Shown here piece after piece: positions 39,994-48,266 of a stretch of 64,000 bases of DNA. Numbering within the stretch: the first letter of the stretch is position 1; every line of letters starts with the position of its first letter. The DNA comes from Prosthecobacter sp. (GTDB lineage: Bacteria; Verrucomicrobiota; Verrucomicrobiia; Verrucomicrobiales; Verrucomicrobiaceae). The stretch lies in the NCBI RefSeq assembly GCF_034366625.1, contig NZ_JAXMIH010000019.1, positions 171,220 through 235,219 of the forward strand, written 5' to 3'. A program made the position numbers and the translations under genes. The notes beneath the pieces were generated by a model that did no database searches, was not told where the DNA came from, and saw nothing but the letters and a program-made list of their open reading frames with translations.

Positions 39994-40842
39994 TCAAGGA
40001 TTGCCCAGTGGCGAAGGCGGCAGTCCGCCAGGCTGGCCGAGTGGTGCTGGAGGCGCTCCGGGCAGAGGCTGCCCAAGACCACCAGGAAGGCCGGGTTGTC
40101 CGAATGGTGCAGGTGGCAGACCATTTGGGCCTTGAGTACCCTGGCCGACACCTGCACCAAGGATCACATTCAGCACGCGCTGAGGGATCCCTTGGGATGC
40201 CTGGGTGAATGTGTCCATGCCGCCCGCCATGACCTTGGGGCCGACGGTGCCTCTTTTGCCATTCAATGCCTCAACGGCGACACTGCCATCATTGCGGCCG
40301 ATGATGATTTTACCACCAGGCCAGGTGCGGCCCGGCTTGATCTGACCTGCCACATCCGCATTCCACTGTGGAGGCCATCCTGAGGAAACGGGGTTTTCAA
40401 ACACCATGGGCATGTTGCCCTGCGTGGTGTCAGTCTGCCCGGCCGTCAGCGCCCAGTGGTTTTCACCGGGCGTGAGAGCCATGCCGTAGCCTGGGGCTGT
40501 GCCAAGGTTGTTGTCCGGGTTGAAGCCGGCCGGGCAGCCAAAGATCCGTTCGTCCTGTACGATTTGCTCCTGGATCAGGAAGCGGAAGGCATCGTTCGAC
40601 GTGGCCGCGACACCGCCTGTCATGGAGTTGGTCACCGAGTCAGGGTACTGGCTGTTGTTGTCCTTGGAGAACTGCTTGAGCGAGAGGATGATCTGCTTGC
40701 AGTTGTTGACCCCTTTCATTTGGTTGCCTTGTGTCTGAACCATGGTGAAGGCGGGCACGGCCAGGCTCGCGAGAATCGCGATGATCGTGATCACCACCAA
40801 CAACTCGATCAGAGTGAAGGCGTGGTTTCGTTTCGTTTTCAT
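39994..40842 (-). CDS. Type II secretion/type IV pilin-like pseudopilin (DUF1559-like)
   Basis: A 282-residue protein. The N-terminal prepilin signal KTKRNHAFTLIELLVVITII has the conserved Phe and Glu5 after the cleavage site; the usual Gly at position -1 is replaced by Ala. The long hydrophobic helix continues to about residue 32. The globular part (about 35-210) resembles verrucomicrobial/planctomycete DUF1559-like pseudopilins. About 215-282 are a Pro/Gly/Leu-rich tail with repeated PGLPGG- and APLGQPG-like words, unusual for a pilin. It has its own terminator and no other secretion gene nearby. Such pseudopilins are often numerous in this phylum. Confidence 0.85.
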   Translation of the reverse strand: MKTKRNHAFTLIELLVVITIIAILASLAVPAFTMVQTQGNQMKGVNNCKQIILSLKQFSKDNNSQYPDSVTNSMTGGVAATSNDAFRFLIQEQIVQDERIFGCPAGFNPDNNLGTAPGYGMALTPGENHWALTAGQTDTTQGNMPMVFENPVSSGWPPQWNADVAGQIKPGRTWPGGKIIIGRNDGSVAVEALNGKRGTVGPKVMAGGMDTFTQASQGIPQRVLNVILGAGVGQGTQGPNGLPPAPFGQPGLPGGLGQPLPGAPPAPLGQPGGLPPSPLGNP

Positions 40843-40947
40843 AGTATGAGTGCGTTTATAGGTTGGTTATGATGTTATGTGGACGGGGACAATTATCCCA
40901 ATCCGAAGGAATTAGACCCAACCGGGGGCGGAAATGCGAGAAAAAAA

Positions 40948-41766
40948 TCACGCCAGGGCGATCACGCTGACTTTCAGCTCCCCACAAAGCCGCAAAACCT
41001 CCACGCGGTCCAAAATCAGCGTCATTCCGGCCTCCACGGCGATCAAATCGACCCCCGCGCCAGCCGCCGTGCGAATCGTCTCCGGTCCCACGACCGGCAC
41101 GTCGAAGCGCATGTCTTGGTTCGGCTTCGAAACCTTGACCATCGTCGCGCCGCCGCGTCCGAGGGCTCCGCCGCGCTTCACAGCCTCGTTCGTGCCTTCA
41201 AAGGCCTCCACGGCCAGCACCGTGCCGTTTTTCACCACCACCGTCTGTCCGATGTCGAGCCGGCTGCTCTCCTTGGCGATCTTGAACCCGTATTCCGCGT
41301 CCTCTTGGCGGCGTTTCTTGATCTGCGGCCCGGCCACATGCCCTGCGCCGGGCATGAGGTCTTCGAGGAATGTCGTCGCGGGCAGCAGCGTGATACCGTC
41401 CTTCGCCAGCTCGTTCGCGATCCCGCCGAAGAGTGTCTCGGCGTTCCGCTGCTTCAGCTTTGCCAGCATGATGAGCATACGAAGGTCTGGCCTTAGATCG
41501 AAGAGGTTCTTCGGTGCGATCTGGCCCACCATCACCGTCTGTGTCACCCCCTGCTTTTTGAAGAACGAAATCATCTTCCCTAGCTGCCCAACGCGGAACC
41601 ACTCGATCGCATCCACCATGCCCGCGAGCTCCGGCTTCGTCTCATTCGTGAACGCCGCCGCGACGAGCTTCTTCACACCCGCTTTCCGTGCCGCCGCGAC
41701 GAAGGTCTCCGGATAAATGCCGTTCCCGGCGATGAGGGCGATATTTTCGAAGTTTTGGGTGGTCAT
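40948..41766 (-). CDS. lpxI: UDP-2,3-diacylglucosamine diphosphatase LpxI
   Basis: A 272-residue enzyme of lipid A synthesis. It hydrolyses UDP-2,3-diacylglucosamine to lipid X plus UMP; LpxI replaces LpxH in many bacteria. Conserved features are the N-terminal ALIAGNGIYPETFVAAARK, VGQIAPKNLFDLRPDLRM, and the C-terminal Mg-site region with GIGGRG-like ALGRGGATMVKVSKPNQDMRFDVPVVGPETI and AVEAGMTLILDR. The start ATG overlaps the stop codon of the upstream TatD-like gene (ATGA/TGATG), so the two are translationally coupled. The presence of LpxI implies an outer membrane with lipid A. Confidence 0.93.
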   Translation of the reverse strand: MTTQNFENIALIAGNGIYPETFVAAARKAGVKKLVAAAFTNETKPELAGMVDAIEWFRVGQLGKMISFFKKQGVTQTVMVGQIAPKNLFDLRPDLRMLIMLAKLKQRNAETLFGGIANELAKDGITLLPATTFLEDLMPGAGHVAGPQIKKRRQEDAEYGFKIAKESSRLDIGQTVVVKNGTVLAVEAFEGTNEAVKRGGALGRGGATMVKVSKPNQDMRFDVPVVGPETIRTAAGAGVDLIAVEAGMTLILDRVEVLRLCGELKVSVIALA

Positions 41767-42566
41767 CACAATTTAAACTTCTCACACTGCCCCATGAAGA
41801 CGCGAGGGTTGTCCCAGGCGACGCGTTGGATCATCTCCGTGCTCCAGCCGCGCTGGCGCATGGCTTGCATCGTTTTCGGCACGGCGAGGGGATCGCTGAT
41901 GCCCCAGTCGCAGGCGCTGTTCATCCAGATGCGCTCCGCGTGGCGGTGCTCCAGCATGTCGATGGCGCGGTTCGGCGTGCATTTGCTCTCGGGATAGAGC
42001 GTGATTCCGGCCCAGAAGCCGTGATCGAGCACATGGTCGATGGTGTGCTCCTCGACATGGTCGATGATGACGCGCTCGGGCTTGATCTTGGGGAAGTTTT
42101 TCAGCGCATCGACGATCAGGTGCGTGCCCTTGAGCTTGTCTTCCAAATGCGGTGTGTGGATGAGCACGAGCTGGTCGTGGTCCTGCGCCACCTGCACATG
42201 CTGCTCGAAGATTTTCAGCTCGTTGCGGCTGTTCTTGTTCAGACCGATCTCGCCGATGCCCAGCACTCCCGGTTTGTTGATGAACTGTGGGATCAGTGCG
42301 ATGACATCTTCAGCGAGCTTCAAATCCTCCGCTTCCTTCGGATTGATGCACAGCCAGCAGTAGTGCTGGATGCCGAATTTGGCGGCACGTTTCGGCTCGT
42401 ACTCGGTGATCTGGCGGAAGTAATCATAGAAGCCATCGGCGCTGGCGCGGTCAAAGCCGGCCCAGAAGGCGGGTTCGCAAATGGCCTGGCAACCTGCGAG
42501 GGCCATGCGTTCGTAGTCATCCGTGGTGCGGCTGACCATGTGGCCGTGGGGTTCGATGTAGTTCAT
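41766..42566 (-). CDS. TatD-like metal-dependent hydrolase
   Basis: A 266-residue TIM-barrel protein of the amidohydrolase/TatD type. Candidate metal ligands are the N-terminal EPHGHMVSRTTDD, Glu in GIGEIGLNKNSR, His in VLIHTPHLEDK, His in VIIDHVEEHT, and Asp in SACDWGISDPL. These are arranged as in TatD deoxyribonucleases, although the first motif is HGH rather than the usual HxH. It overlaps lpxI by its stop codon, and a small ORF lies upstream on the same strand. The substrate is unknown. Confidence 0.8.
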   Translation of the reverse strand: MNYIEPHGHMVSRTTDDYERMALAGCQAICEPAFWAGFDRASADGFYDYFRQITEYEPKRAAKFGIQHYCWLCINPKEAEDLKLAEDVIALIPQFINKPGVLGIGEIGLNKNSRNELKIFEQHVQVAQDHDQLVLIHTPHLEDKLKGTHLIVDALKNFPKIKPERVIIDHVEEHTIDHVLDHGFWAGITLYPESKCTPNRAIDMLEHRHAERIWMNSACDWGISDPLAVPKTMQAMRQRGWSTEMIQRVAWDNPRVFMGQCEKFKL

Positions 42567-42684
42567 CGGGGAAGTTTACGATGGTGACGGTTGTTTACGA
42601 TGGGTGACGGTGGTTGTTGGAACATCAGAGGCTTGGGCAAACCATCGTCAACTACTGTCAACGACTGCAAACCACCGTAAACGG

Positions 42685-42963
42685 CTATCCTTTAAACGCC
42701 CCGATGGCCCCTTGCATCGTGGCTTTGGCAATCGGTTCGGTGCTCGGATCGCTGAAACTGAGGAGCACTTCCTTCGCACGCTGCGGTTTATCTTGAGAGA
42801 GCAACGCGATGGCGTTTTTCAGCGCCTGGACGCGGAAATCGCCTTCTTGCCCGGCGCGTTGCACACGGTCGAGGAAGGCGGCGAGGTCGATAAGCTTTGA
42901 ACGCGAGTCCATGAAGCCGAGATCGACCAGATTGACTTGGGTTGGGGGTGTCCAATCAGGCAT
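42685..42963 (-). CDS. Small hypothetical protein
   Basis: A 92-residue, mainly helical protein (DSRSKLIDLAAFLDRVQRAG…) with no signal peptide. The C-terminal 35 residues (AKEVLLSFSDPSTEPIAKAT) look like the last two helices of a HEAT- or TPR-like module. No family is named. It precedes the TatD-like gene by 118 bp; that gap contains repeated and partly inverted TTTACGATGG/CCACCGTAAA words. Confidence 0.65.
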   Translation of the reverse strand: MPDWTPPTQVNLVDLGFMDSRSKLIDLAAFLDRVQRAGQEGDFRVQALKNAIALLSQDKPQRAKEVLLSFSDPSTEPIAKATMQGAIGAFKG

Positions 42964-43045
42964 GGGGTAAGTTTAGACGGCGCATTCTCGCCCGCAACCG
43001 CTGGAATCGTTGCACCCGCGCCGCTCCATGCCATCGTGCCCTCCC

Positions 43046-44191
43046 ATGTCCGATCTCACCCCCGACGAACTGCGCCGCTATGCACGGCACCTTGCGATTC
43101 CCGAATTCGGGATTGAGGGGCAGCGCAAGCTGAAGGCCGCGCGGGTGCTCTGCATCGGGGCAGGGGGGCTGGGATCGCCGATCACGATGTATCTCGCGGC
43201 GGCGGGTGTCGGCGGACTGGGGCTGGTTGATCCTGATGTGGTCGAGATCACCAATTTGCAGCGCCAGATTCTCTTCGGGCAGAAAGACATCGGTCGCAAA
43301 AAGCTCGACGCTGCCCGCGAGCGCCTGCTCGACATCAATCCGCACCTCGACGTGCAGGTTTACCCGGAGCTGTTCACTGCGTCCAACGCCATGCGCATCG
43401 CGGCGGACTACGACGTGATCATTGATGGCACGGACAATTTCCCCACGCGCTACCTCAGCAACGACGTGGCCGTCTGGCTGCGCAAACCGAACGTGTATGG
43501 CAGCATCCTGCGCTTCGACGGCCAGGTGGGCGTCTTTGCGCCTCATCTCGGCGCACCGTGCTACCGCTGCATGTGCCCGCAACCGCCGCCGCCCGGTTTG
43601 GTGCCGTCTTGTGCTGAAGGTGGTGTTCTTGGTGTGCTGCCCGGCCTCATCGGCACGATGCAGGCCTTGGAGGCCATCAAAATCATCACCGGCATCGGCC
43701 AGCCATTGCTCGGGAAGCTGCTGCACGTCGATACGCTTAGCATGCGCTTCCGCACGCTCACCCTGCGCCGCGATCCCGACTGCCCTGTCTGCGGTGACAA
43801 ACCCACCATCACCCAACCCATCGACTACGAAGGCTTCTGCGGCCTTTCCAAAGAGCCCACGACTGCCTCCGATGTTCCCGCCATGACCGTTCACGAACTC
43901 AAAGAACTCCGCGATGCCGGAGACAACCATTTCCTCCTCGACGTGCGCGAACCGCACGAGCTGGCCATCAGCCGCATCGATGGTGCCACCTTGATCCCCC
44001 TTGGTGAGCTCGAAAACCGTACTGCCGAGCTTCCGCGTGGCAGGCGCATCCTCGTCCACTGCAAAAGTGGCGGACGCAGTGCCCGTGCTGTCAGCAAATT
44101 GCGCGAACTCGGCTTCGACGACGTCTGGAACATCTCCGGCGGCATCATTGCGTGGGCGCGTGAGATTGACCCGACAATGGCTGAATACTGA
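43046..44191 (+). CDS. moeB: Molybdopterin/thiamine-type sulfur carrier adenylyltransferase fused to rhodanese
   Basis: A 381-residue MoeZ-like protein. The N-terminal ThiF/MoeB domain (about 1-265) adenylates a small sulfur-carrier protein. It shows the nucleotide loop VLCIGAGGLGSPITMYLAAAG, the NLQRQ(I)LF…D motif and DGTDNFPTRYLSNDV. Zinc-binding pairs are CYRCMCP and CPVCGD. The rhodanese domain (about 275-381) has the persulfide Cys in ILVHCKSGGRSARAV. The start at 43046 (MSDLTPDEL) is preferred over a Met 12 codons earlier. The fused design hands sulfur directly to the activated carrier. Its stop overlaps the next ATG by one base. Confidence 0.92.
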   Translation: MSDLTPDELRRYARHLAIPEFGIEGQRKLKAARVLCIGAGGLGSPITMYLAAAGVGGLGLVDPDVVEITNLQRQILFGQKDIGRKKLDAARERLLDINPHLDVQVYPELFTASNAMRIAADYDVIIDGTDNFPTRYLSNDVAVWLRKPNVYGSILRFDGQVGVFAPHLGAPCYRCMCPQPPPPGLVPSCAEGGVLGVLPGLIGTMQALEAIKIITGIGQPLLGKLLHVDTLSMRFRTLTLRRDPDCPVCGDKPTITQPIDYEGFCGLSKEPTTASDVPAMTVHELKELRDAGDNHFLLDVREPHELAISRIDGATLIPLGELENRTAELPRGRRILVHCKSGGRSARAVSKLRELGFDDVWNISGGIIAWAREIDPTMAEY

Positions 44192-44379
44192 TGCACGACG
44201 ATTCCTGGCTCGAAGACTTCCTCCCGCTGATGCGCTGCCCGGACACGCATCAGCCTCTACGGCGTGCCACGGCGGATGAGTGCGCAAAAAACAATGTCAC
44301 ATCGGCTTTGGCAACGCAGGATGGTTCCCGCATCTTCATCATTGATGAAGGCATCCCGATTCTATTGCCCGGGCAGTGA
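44191..44379 (+). CDS. Trm112-like / UPF0434 small protein
   Basis: A 62-residue protein resembling the Trm112p-like family: an N-terminal LPLMRCPDTHQPLRRA and a C-terminal IIDEGIPILLPGQ, which is the family's ending. Family members are zinc-binding partners of methyltransferases, but only one Cys of the usual pair is seen in the first knuckle. It overlaps the moeB-like gene by one base and is presumably in the same transcript. The 3' end overlaps the convergent hydrolase gene by 18 bp. Confidence 0.85.
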   Translation: MHDDSWLEDFLPLMRCPDTHQPLRRATADECAKNNVTSALATQDGSRIFIIDEGIPILLPGQ

Positions 44380-45255
44380 TACGGACGTCTCTTTTCGCAG
44401 CGCTGTTGTCAAAATCCTCTCGGCATGAGTGATCGGCATCGAGTAGTGGCCGTCGATGTCTGACCACTCGGTGGTGGCTTCAGGAATCAGGGAGGCGATG
44501 CGATCCGTGTAGGTCCAGGCGATGTTGCGGTCCTGTTTGCCGTGCCAGAAGTGAATGGGGAAGTTGATCTGGCTGACCTCGAAGCCCCACTCGCTGAGGT
44601 AGATGTCCGCGTCGGCGATGACGCTGCGCGGCCCTCGGTTCAAAGCACCCAGGGTGGCATCCCGCACGACATCGTAGATGCCCGGCAGCAGCAGAACGCG
44701 GCGGTCTTCCACACCGAGCAGCTTCATGAGCCAGCGCAGCGGAGCCTTGTTCGGCGATCCTTTGGCGGCCATGCCGCCAAGGCTTAGCACGGTGCCGAGG
44801 ATCGTCGGGAAGCAACGCCGCAACTGAATCATGAGCCGGTAGAGCCAGAACATGTCGCGATCACCAAGGAATTTCAGCGGTGGCGCTCCGCAGATGATGG
44901 AGGCGGAGAGCAGGCGCTTGGGCAGTTTCAAGGCGGTGATGAGAACATAGGGCCCGCCGCCGCTCCAGCCGAGCACATGGTAGTTGTCCGCGCCGACATG
45001 CGCAGCGAGCTGCGTCAGTGTGTCCGGCCAGTCGAGCAGCGTGCGCCCGGTTTGGAAATCAGAGAGGCCGATGCCCGGCCGGTCGGGGCAGATGAGGCGG
45101 ATACGGTTCTTTTTCGCCGGTTCATCAAACAGCGATCCCTGCACATGAGAGGAGGGCCAGCCGTGAAAATAGAACATCACCTCACCACGCGGATCACCGT
45201 ATTCAGAGTAGCCCAGCTTGAGGCCATTCGAGAGGGTGAAGGTGTGTTCAGGCAT
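44362..45255 (-). CDS. Alpha/beta hydrolase
   Basis: A 297-residue alpha/beta-hydrolase-fold enzyme. The nucleophile Ser is in the elbow VLGWSGGGPYVL, the oxyanion/HG region is FYFHGWPSSHVQGS, and the catalytic His is probably in DIDGHYSMP near the C-terminus. The N-terminus (FTLSNGLKLGYSEYGDPRG) is typical of proline-iminopeptidase- or haloperoxidase-like members. The substrate is unknown. Confidence 0.88.
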   Translation of the reverse strand: MPEHTFTLSNGLKLGYSEYGDPRGEVMFYFHGWPSSHVQGSLFDEPAKKNRIRLICPDRPGIGLSDFQTGRTLLDWPDTLTQLAAHVGADNYHVLGWSGGGPYVLITALKLPKRLLSASIICGAPPLKFLGDRDMFWLYRLMIQLRRCFPTILGTVLSLGGMAAKGSPNKAPLRWLMKLLGVEDRRVLLLPGIYDVVRDATLGALNRGPRSVIADADIYLSEWGFEVSQINFPIHFWHGKQDRNIAWTYTDRIASLIPEATTEWSDIDGHYSMPITHAERILTTALRKETSVSLPGQ

Positions 45256-45276
45256 GCGGGCGCGGAGTGTGGCGTT

Positions 45277-46131
45277 TCAAGCTGTTCCTTCAAGCGTCTT
45301 TTCCCCCAGCAGCGGGCTGCTTTGCGGCACACGGTCGCGGCGCAGGCCGAACTGCTTCACGGCTTTTTCCTGAAGGTGAGCCACCGCCTCGTCCACGGAG
45401 TCGGTCCATTTGATCAAGTCGAGGTCCTCCGGGCTGATCGTGGCTCCTTTGAGCATGTGCTCCATGAACTGGCGCATCTCCGGCCAGAAATCACTGCCCA
45501 TGATGACGATGGGGAAGCTTTTCAGCTTCTTCGTCTGGATGAGCGTGAGAGCCTCGAACATCTCGTCCATCGTGCCGAAGCCGCCGGGCATGATGATGAA
45601 GCCGTAGCTGTATTTGATGAGCAGCGTTTTTCGCACGAAGAAATGTTCCATCGTCACCCAGCGGTCGAGATAAGGATTGTGGCTTTGTTCAAAGGGCAGC
45701 CGGATGTTGCAGCCGATGCTGCGCCCACCAGCATCTTTTGCGCCACGATTCGCCGCTTCCATGATGCCCGGGCCGCCACCGGTCATGACGGTGAAGCCCA
45801 TCTTTGCAATCGCGGCTCCCATGTCCCGCGCCAGCTTGTAGTAGCGGTGGTTTTCATCGAAACGGGCGGAACCGAACACGGTGATGCAGGGGCCGGCGAA
45901 ATGCAGTGCTCGGAAGCCGCGCATGAAGTCCTTTGCCACGCTCCAGAGCAGTTGCAGATCGCGCAGGCGTCGGTTGGGGCCACTGAGCAACGCGCGATCT
46001 TCGAGTTTGCTGCAGAATTGCTCATCCGCGCGAATTTCCGCCGGCGAGACATGGGTGACGGGAGTGACGGGGGCGCTGGTCATCGCAGTTCCGGATTCGG
46101 GTTCCCGGTCAAGGAGAGTGGGAGCAGGCAT
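45277..46131 (-). CDS. LOG-family (cytokinin riboside monophosphate phosphoribohydrolase-like) protein
   Basis: A 284-residue Rossmann-like protein of the LOG/TIGR00730 family, formerly called lysine decarboxylase. Two signatures are present: MTGGGPGIMEAANRGAKDAG and MPGGFGTMDEMFEALTLIQ. These match the PGGxGTxxE motif of phosphoribohydrolases that release free base from nucleoside monophosphates. The N-terminal extension (about 70 residues) has no hydrophobic segment. Bacterial members act in nucleotide salvage or quality control. Confidence 0.9.
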   Translation of the reverse strand: MPAPTLLDREPESGTAMTSAPVTPVTHVSPAEIRADEQFCSKLEDRALLSGPNRRLRDLQLLWSVAKDFMRGFRALHFAGPCITVFGSARFDENHRYYKLARDMGAAIAKMGFTVMTGGGPGIMEAANRGAKDAGGRSIGCNIRLPFEQSHNPYLDRWVTMEHFFVRKTLLIKYSYGFIIMPGGFGTMDEMFEALTLIQTKKLKSFPIVIMGSDFWPEMRQFMEHMLKGATISPEDLDLIKWTDSVDEAVAHLQEKAVKQFGLRRDRVPQSSPLLGEKTLEGTA

Positions 46132-46212
46132 GGTGGGTTGGATAACTTGGAATGCGGCAGATTAGCTTTTGTTCACTGCGGGAGCCGATTTCTGCAAGCG
46201 GGCATCTGCATG

Positions 46213-46247
46213 AAAAAGCCCGCAGGCTCGGGAGCGAACCTGTGGGC
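46213..46247 (-). terminator. Rho-independent terminator of the RRM gene
   Basis: Stem GCCCGCAGG (46218-46226) / CCTGTGGGC (46239-46247), one G-T mismatch. Read on the minus strand it ends in five T residues. It lies about 27 bp downstream of the RRM protein stop. Confidence 0.8.
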
Positions 46248-46273
46248 GTGGTGATTCAAAAATCCTGCGTGAA

Positions 46274-46903
46274 TCAGGAAGCTTGGGCGGGTTCTTCCTC
46301 GGATTGCGAGTCGGAGTCGTCGCCGCGGGTGTTGGGCTTCGCACCGCTGAGTTGCAGCGGACGGCCCATGAAATCCTTGCCGCTGAGTTCCTGGACGGCA
46401 CGGCGTGCTTCTTCGACGCTGCCCATGGTCACAAAGGCGAAGCCCTTGGAGCGCTGGGTGCGGCTGTTGACCACGACCTCGGCGTTGCGCACGTTGCCGA
46501 CACCGTTGAACAGCTCGAAGAGGTCGCTTTCGGTCGCATCATACGACAGGTTGCCGACGTAGAGGCGGTCGGTGGTGATGTCCGCCGGATTCACCGGAGC
46601 GGGAGCTTCACGGCGCGGACGCGGTTCACGCTGCGGGCGAGGAGCGTCGTTGGTGGAGCGTGGGGCGGAACTGCCGCTGCGGTCTGCCTGGGGGCGGCTC
46701 TTGGGCTTGGATTTGCCGAGCAGGCCAAAGCTGATGATGCTCAGGAATTTCTGAAAACCGGAAGGAGCGGCGTTGCGGCCTTCACGGCCACCTTCACGGG
46801 TGGGACGAGGGCCTTCCGGGCGTGGGCCACGGGGGCGGTTGCGGTTGCGATTGCGGCGATTGTTGCCGTTGCCGTTGCCGTTGCGATTGGGATAGTCGGA
46901 CAT
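46274..46903 (-). CDS. RRM-type RNA-binding protein
   Basis: A 209-residue protein. The first 90 or so residues are disordered and rich in Asn/Arg/Gly/Pro (NRNGNGNGNNRRNRNRNRPR). A single RRM lies at about 110-195 with RNP2 RLYVGNLSYDA and RNP1 KGFAFVTMGS, the two aromatic-containing strands that stack on RNA. The Ser/Glu tail is acidic. Bacterial RRM proteins of this type are often cold-induced. The ATG at 46903 is chosen because the upstream frame is Pro/Arg/Ala filler. An unusually long 450-bp gap precedes the gene. Confidence 0.9.
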   Translation of the reverse strand: MSDYPNRNGNGNGNNRRNRNRNRPRGPRPEGPRPTREGGREGRNAAPSGFQKFLSIISFGLLGKSKPKSRPQADRSGSSAPRSTNDAPRPQREPRPRREAPAPVNPADITTDRLYVGNLSYDATESDLFELFNGVGNVRNAEVVVNSRTQRSKGFAFVTMGSVEEARRAVQELSGKDFMGRPLQLSGAKPNTRGDDSDSQSEEEPAQAS

Positions 46904-47352
46904 GGGTTGCGTTAGCGTAGGGGTGGGTTGCGTGTTTGGGCAGGGCCGGGGTGCTGGAGTGGGCGGCGGGCGGGAACGGGCGGCTTGCCTCTTCCACGGG
47001 TCCGCGGCACGCGGCGGACCGCACTGGCGGTCTGCCACAGCACCACCACGGGCTGCTGCTGTTTTCAAAGCCGGGCCACAGTGGCCCTGCCGGCTCAAAA
47101 GGCACACCAGCGGGCGCTTGCAGCACGCAGGGGGTCACTTTCGGGCGTTCCGTCCGCTGGAACGGCTCCTTCAGCGCAGTCTGGGGTCGAAGATGGCGCA
47201 TCGGGATTTCGCGTTGTAAGGGACGGGCTTCGGAGCGCTGGATGAATCGCTCTGAAAACAGCGGACGAATTCTAAACAGCGCAGGGGGGTGGTCAACCGC
47301 GAATCCCGGACGCGCTGCTTGCCCTCAGCAGCCTTCGCGGCATCATGCGTGC
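46904..47352. other. Divergent intergenic region
   Basis: A 449-bp GC-rich gap between the divergent RRM and glutaredoxin genes. Frames across it are Pro/Arg/His-rich and not protein-like. It may contain a structured 5' leader of the RRM transcript, since cold-shock RRM genes often have one, but no specific fold or motif could be identified. Confidence 0.4.
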
Positions 47353-47601
47353 ATGATCAAACCCGTCCTCTATGTCAAAACCGGCTGCCCGTGGTGCGAG
47401 GAGGTTCTCGAATACCTCGACGCCCGCCGCATCGCCTATGAAAAAATCACCGTCAGCGGCAATCGCGACGCCATGCAGGCCATGATCGACCTCAGCGGCC
47501 AGAGCAAAGCGCCCACCATGGACTGGGACGGTGAAGTCCTCGCCGATTTCGGCGTCGATGAACTAGTCCCCTTCCTGCGCAAAAAAGGCGTCGCTGTTTG
47601 A
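47353..47601 (+). CDS. Glutaredoxin-like protein
   Basis: An 82-residue thioredoxin-fold protein with the dithiol CPWC at residues 12-15 (LYVKTGCPWCEEVLEYL). The family's later cis-Pro region is APTMDWDGEVL, with Pro after Ala as in TVP of glutaredoxins. It would reduce disulfides or carry glutathione/Fe-S depending on relatives. Start: ATG at 47353; the upstream frame is not protein-like. Confidence 0.88.
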   Translation: MIKPVLYVKTGCPWCEEVLEYLDARRIAYEKITVSGNRDAMQAMIDLSGQSKAPTMDWDGEVLADFGVDELVPFLRKKGVAV

Positions 47602-47654
47602 CGCTATAATCGTTCACTGTTTCCTCGTTTCTATTTCATCTTCCCCTTTCCCGC

Positions 47655-48266
47655 ATGACCACATCTGACCCACATCGCATCACCAAAGCCTTCCTGCTGC
47701 CGCTTCTTCTGGTGCTTGCCGCCTCAGCCTTTCGTTTCGCGAAGCTGAAAGGGCTCGTGACCATCGACTTCCTGGAAAACTTCAGTCCTTGGATGGCTCT
47801 GGCTTTCACCGGCACGCTGGTTTTCCCCAAGCGCGTTTCCTTCCTGCTCATCCCGCTTCTGCTGGTGGTCATCGGCATCAGTGCCACGGGGATCAAAGAC
47901 GTGATGCATTGGGAGGCGGTGGCGGTGTACGGCTGCTTTGGTCTCGCCGCGTGGCTGGCGGCTCGCTCTCGCGGTCAGATGGGTCTGGTTTCCAGTCTGC
48001 TGAGCGTTGTGGGCTGCTCGCTGGCCTTCTTCATAATCACCAACACCGTTTCCTGGATGGCCGATCCCGTTTACGCGAAATCCCTCGCTGGCTGGCTCCA
48101 GGCGCTGACCACCGGCACGCCCGGCCTGCCGCCCACGACCTGGTTCCTGCGCCAGTCGCTCATCAGTGACCTCGTCTTCTCCTGCCTGCTGCTGGCCGCC
48201 TACAACACCGAGGCGTCCTTGCGCCGCCGGCAGGCCATTCCGTTCCTTCGCGCCGCCGCTGTATGA
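47655..48266 (+). CDS. Integral membrane protein (DUF6580/ECF S-component-like)
   Basis: A 203-residue protein with about six hydrophobic segments (e.g. FLLPLLLVLAASAFRFA, FLLIPLLLVVIGISAT, LLSVVGCSLAFFIITNTVSW). The F(S/A)P…ALAFTGTLVF pattern and the late loop ITNTVSW resemble DUF6580, which is related to vitamin-type ECF substrate-binding components. No ECF ATPase or T component is adjacent. The stop overlaps the start of the PotD-like gene by four bases, so co-translation is likely. Confidence 0.75.
   Translation: MTTSDPHRITKAFLLPLLLVLAASAFRFAKLKGLVTIDFLENFSPWMALAFTGTLVFPKRVSFLLIPLLLVVIGISATGIKDVMHWEAVAVYGCFGLAAWLAARSRGQMGLVSSLLSVVGCSLAFFIITNTVSWMADPVYAKSLAGWLQALTTGTPGLPPTTWFLRQSLISDLVFSCLLLAAYNTEASLRRRQAIPFLRAAAV

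Noticed and set aside
42567..42684. Inverted TTTACGATGG/CCACCGTAAA words as a terminator
   Set aside because: Pairing is imperfect and no T-run follows on either strand.
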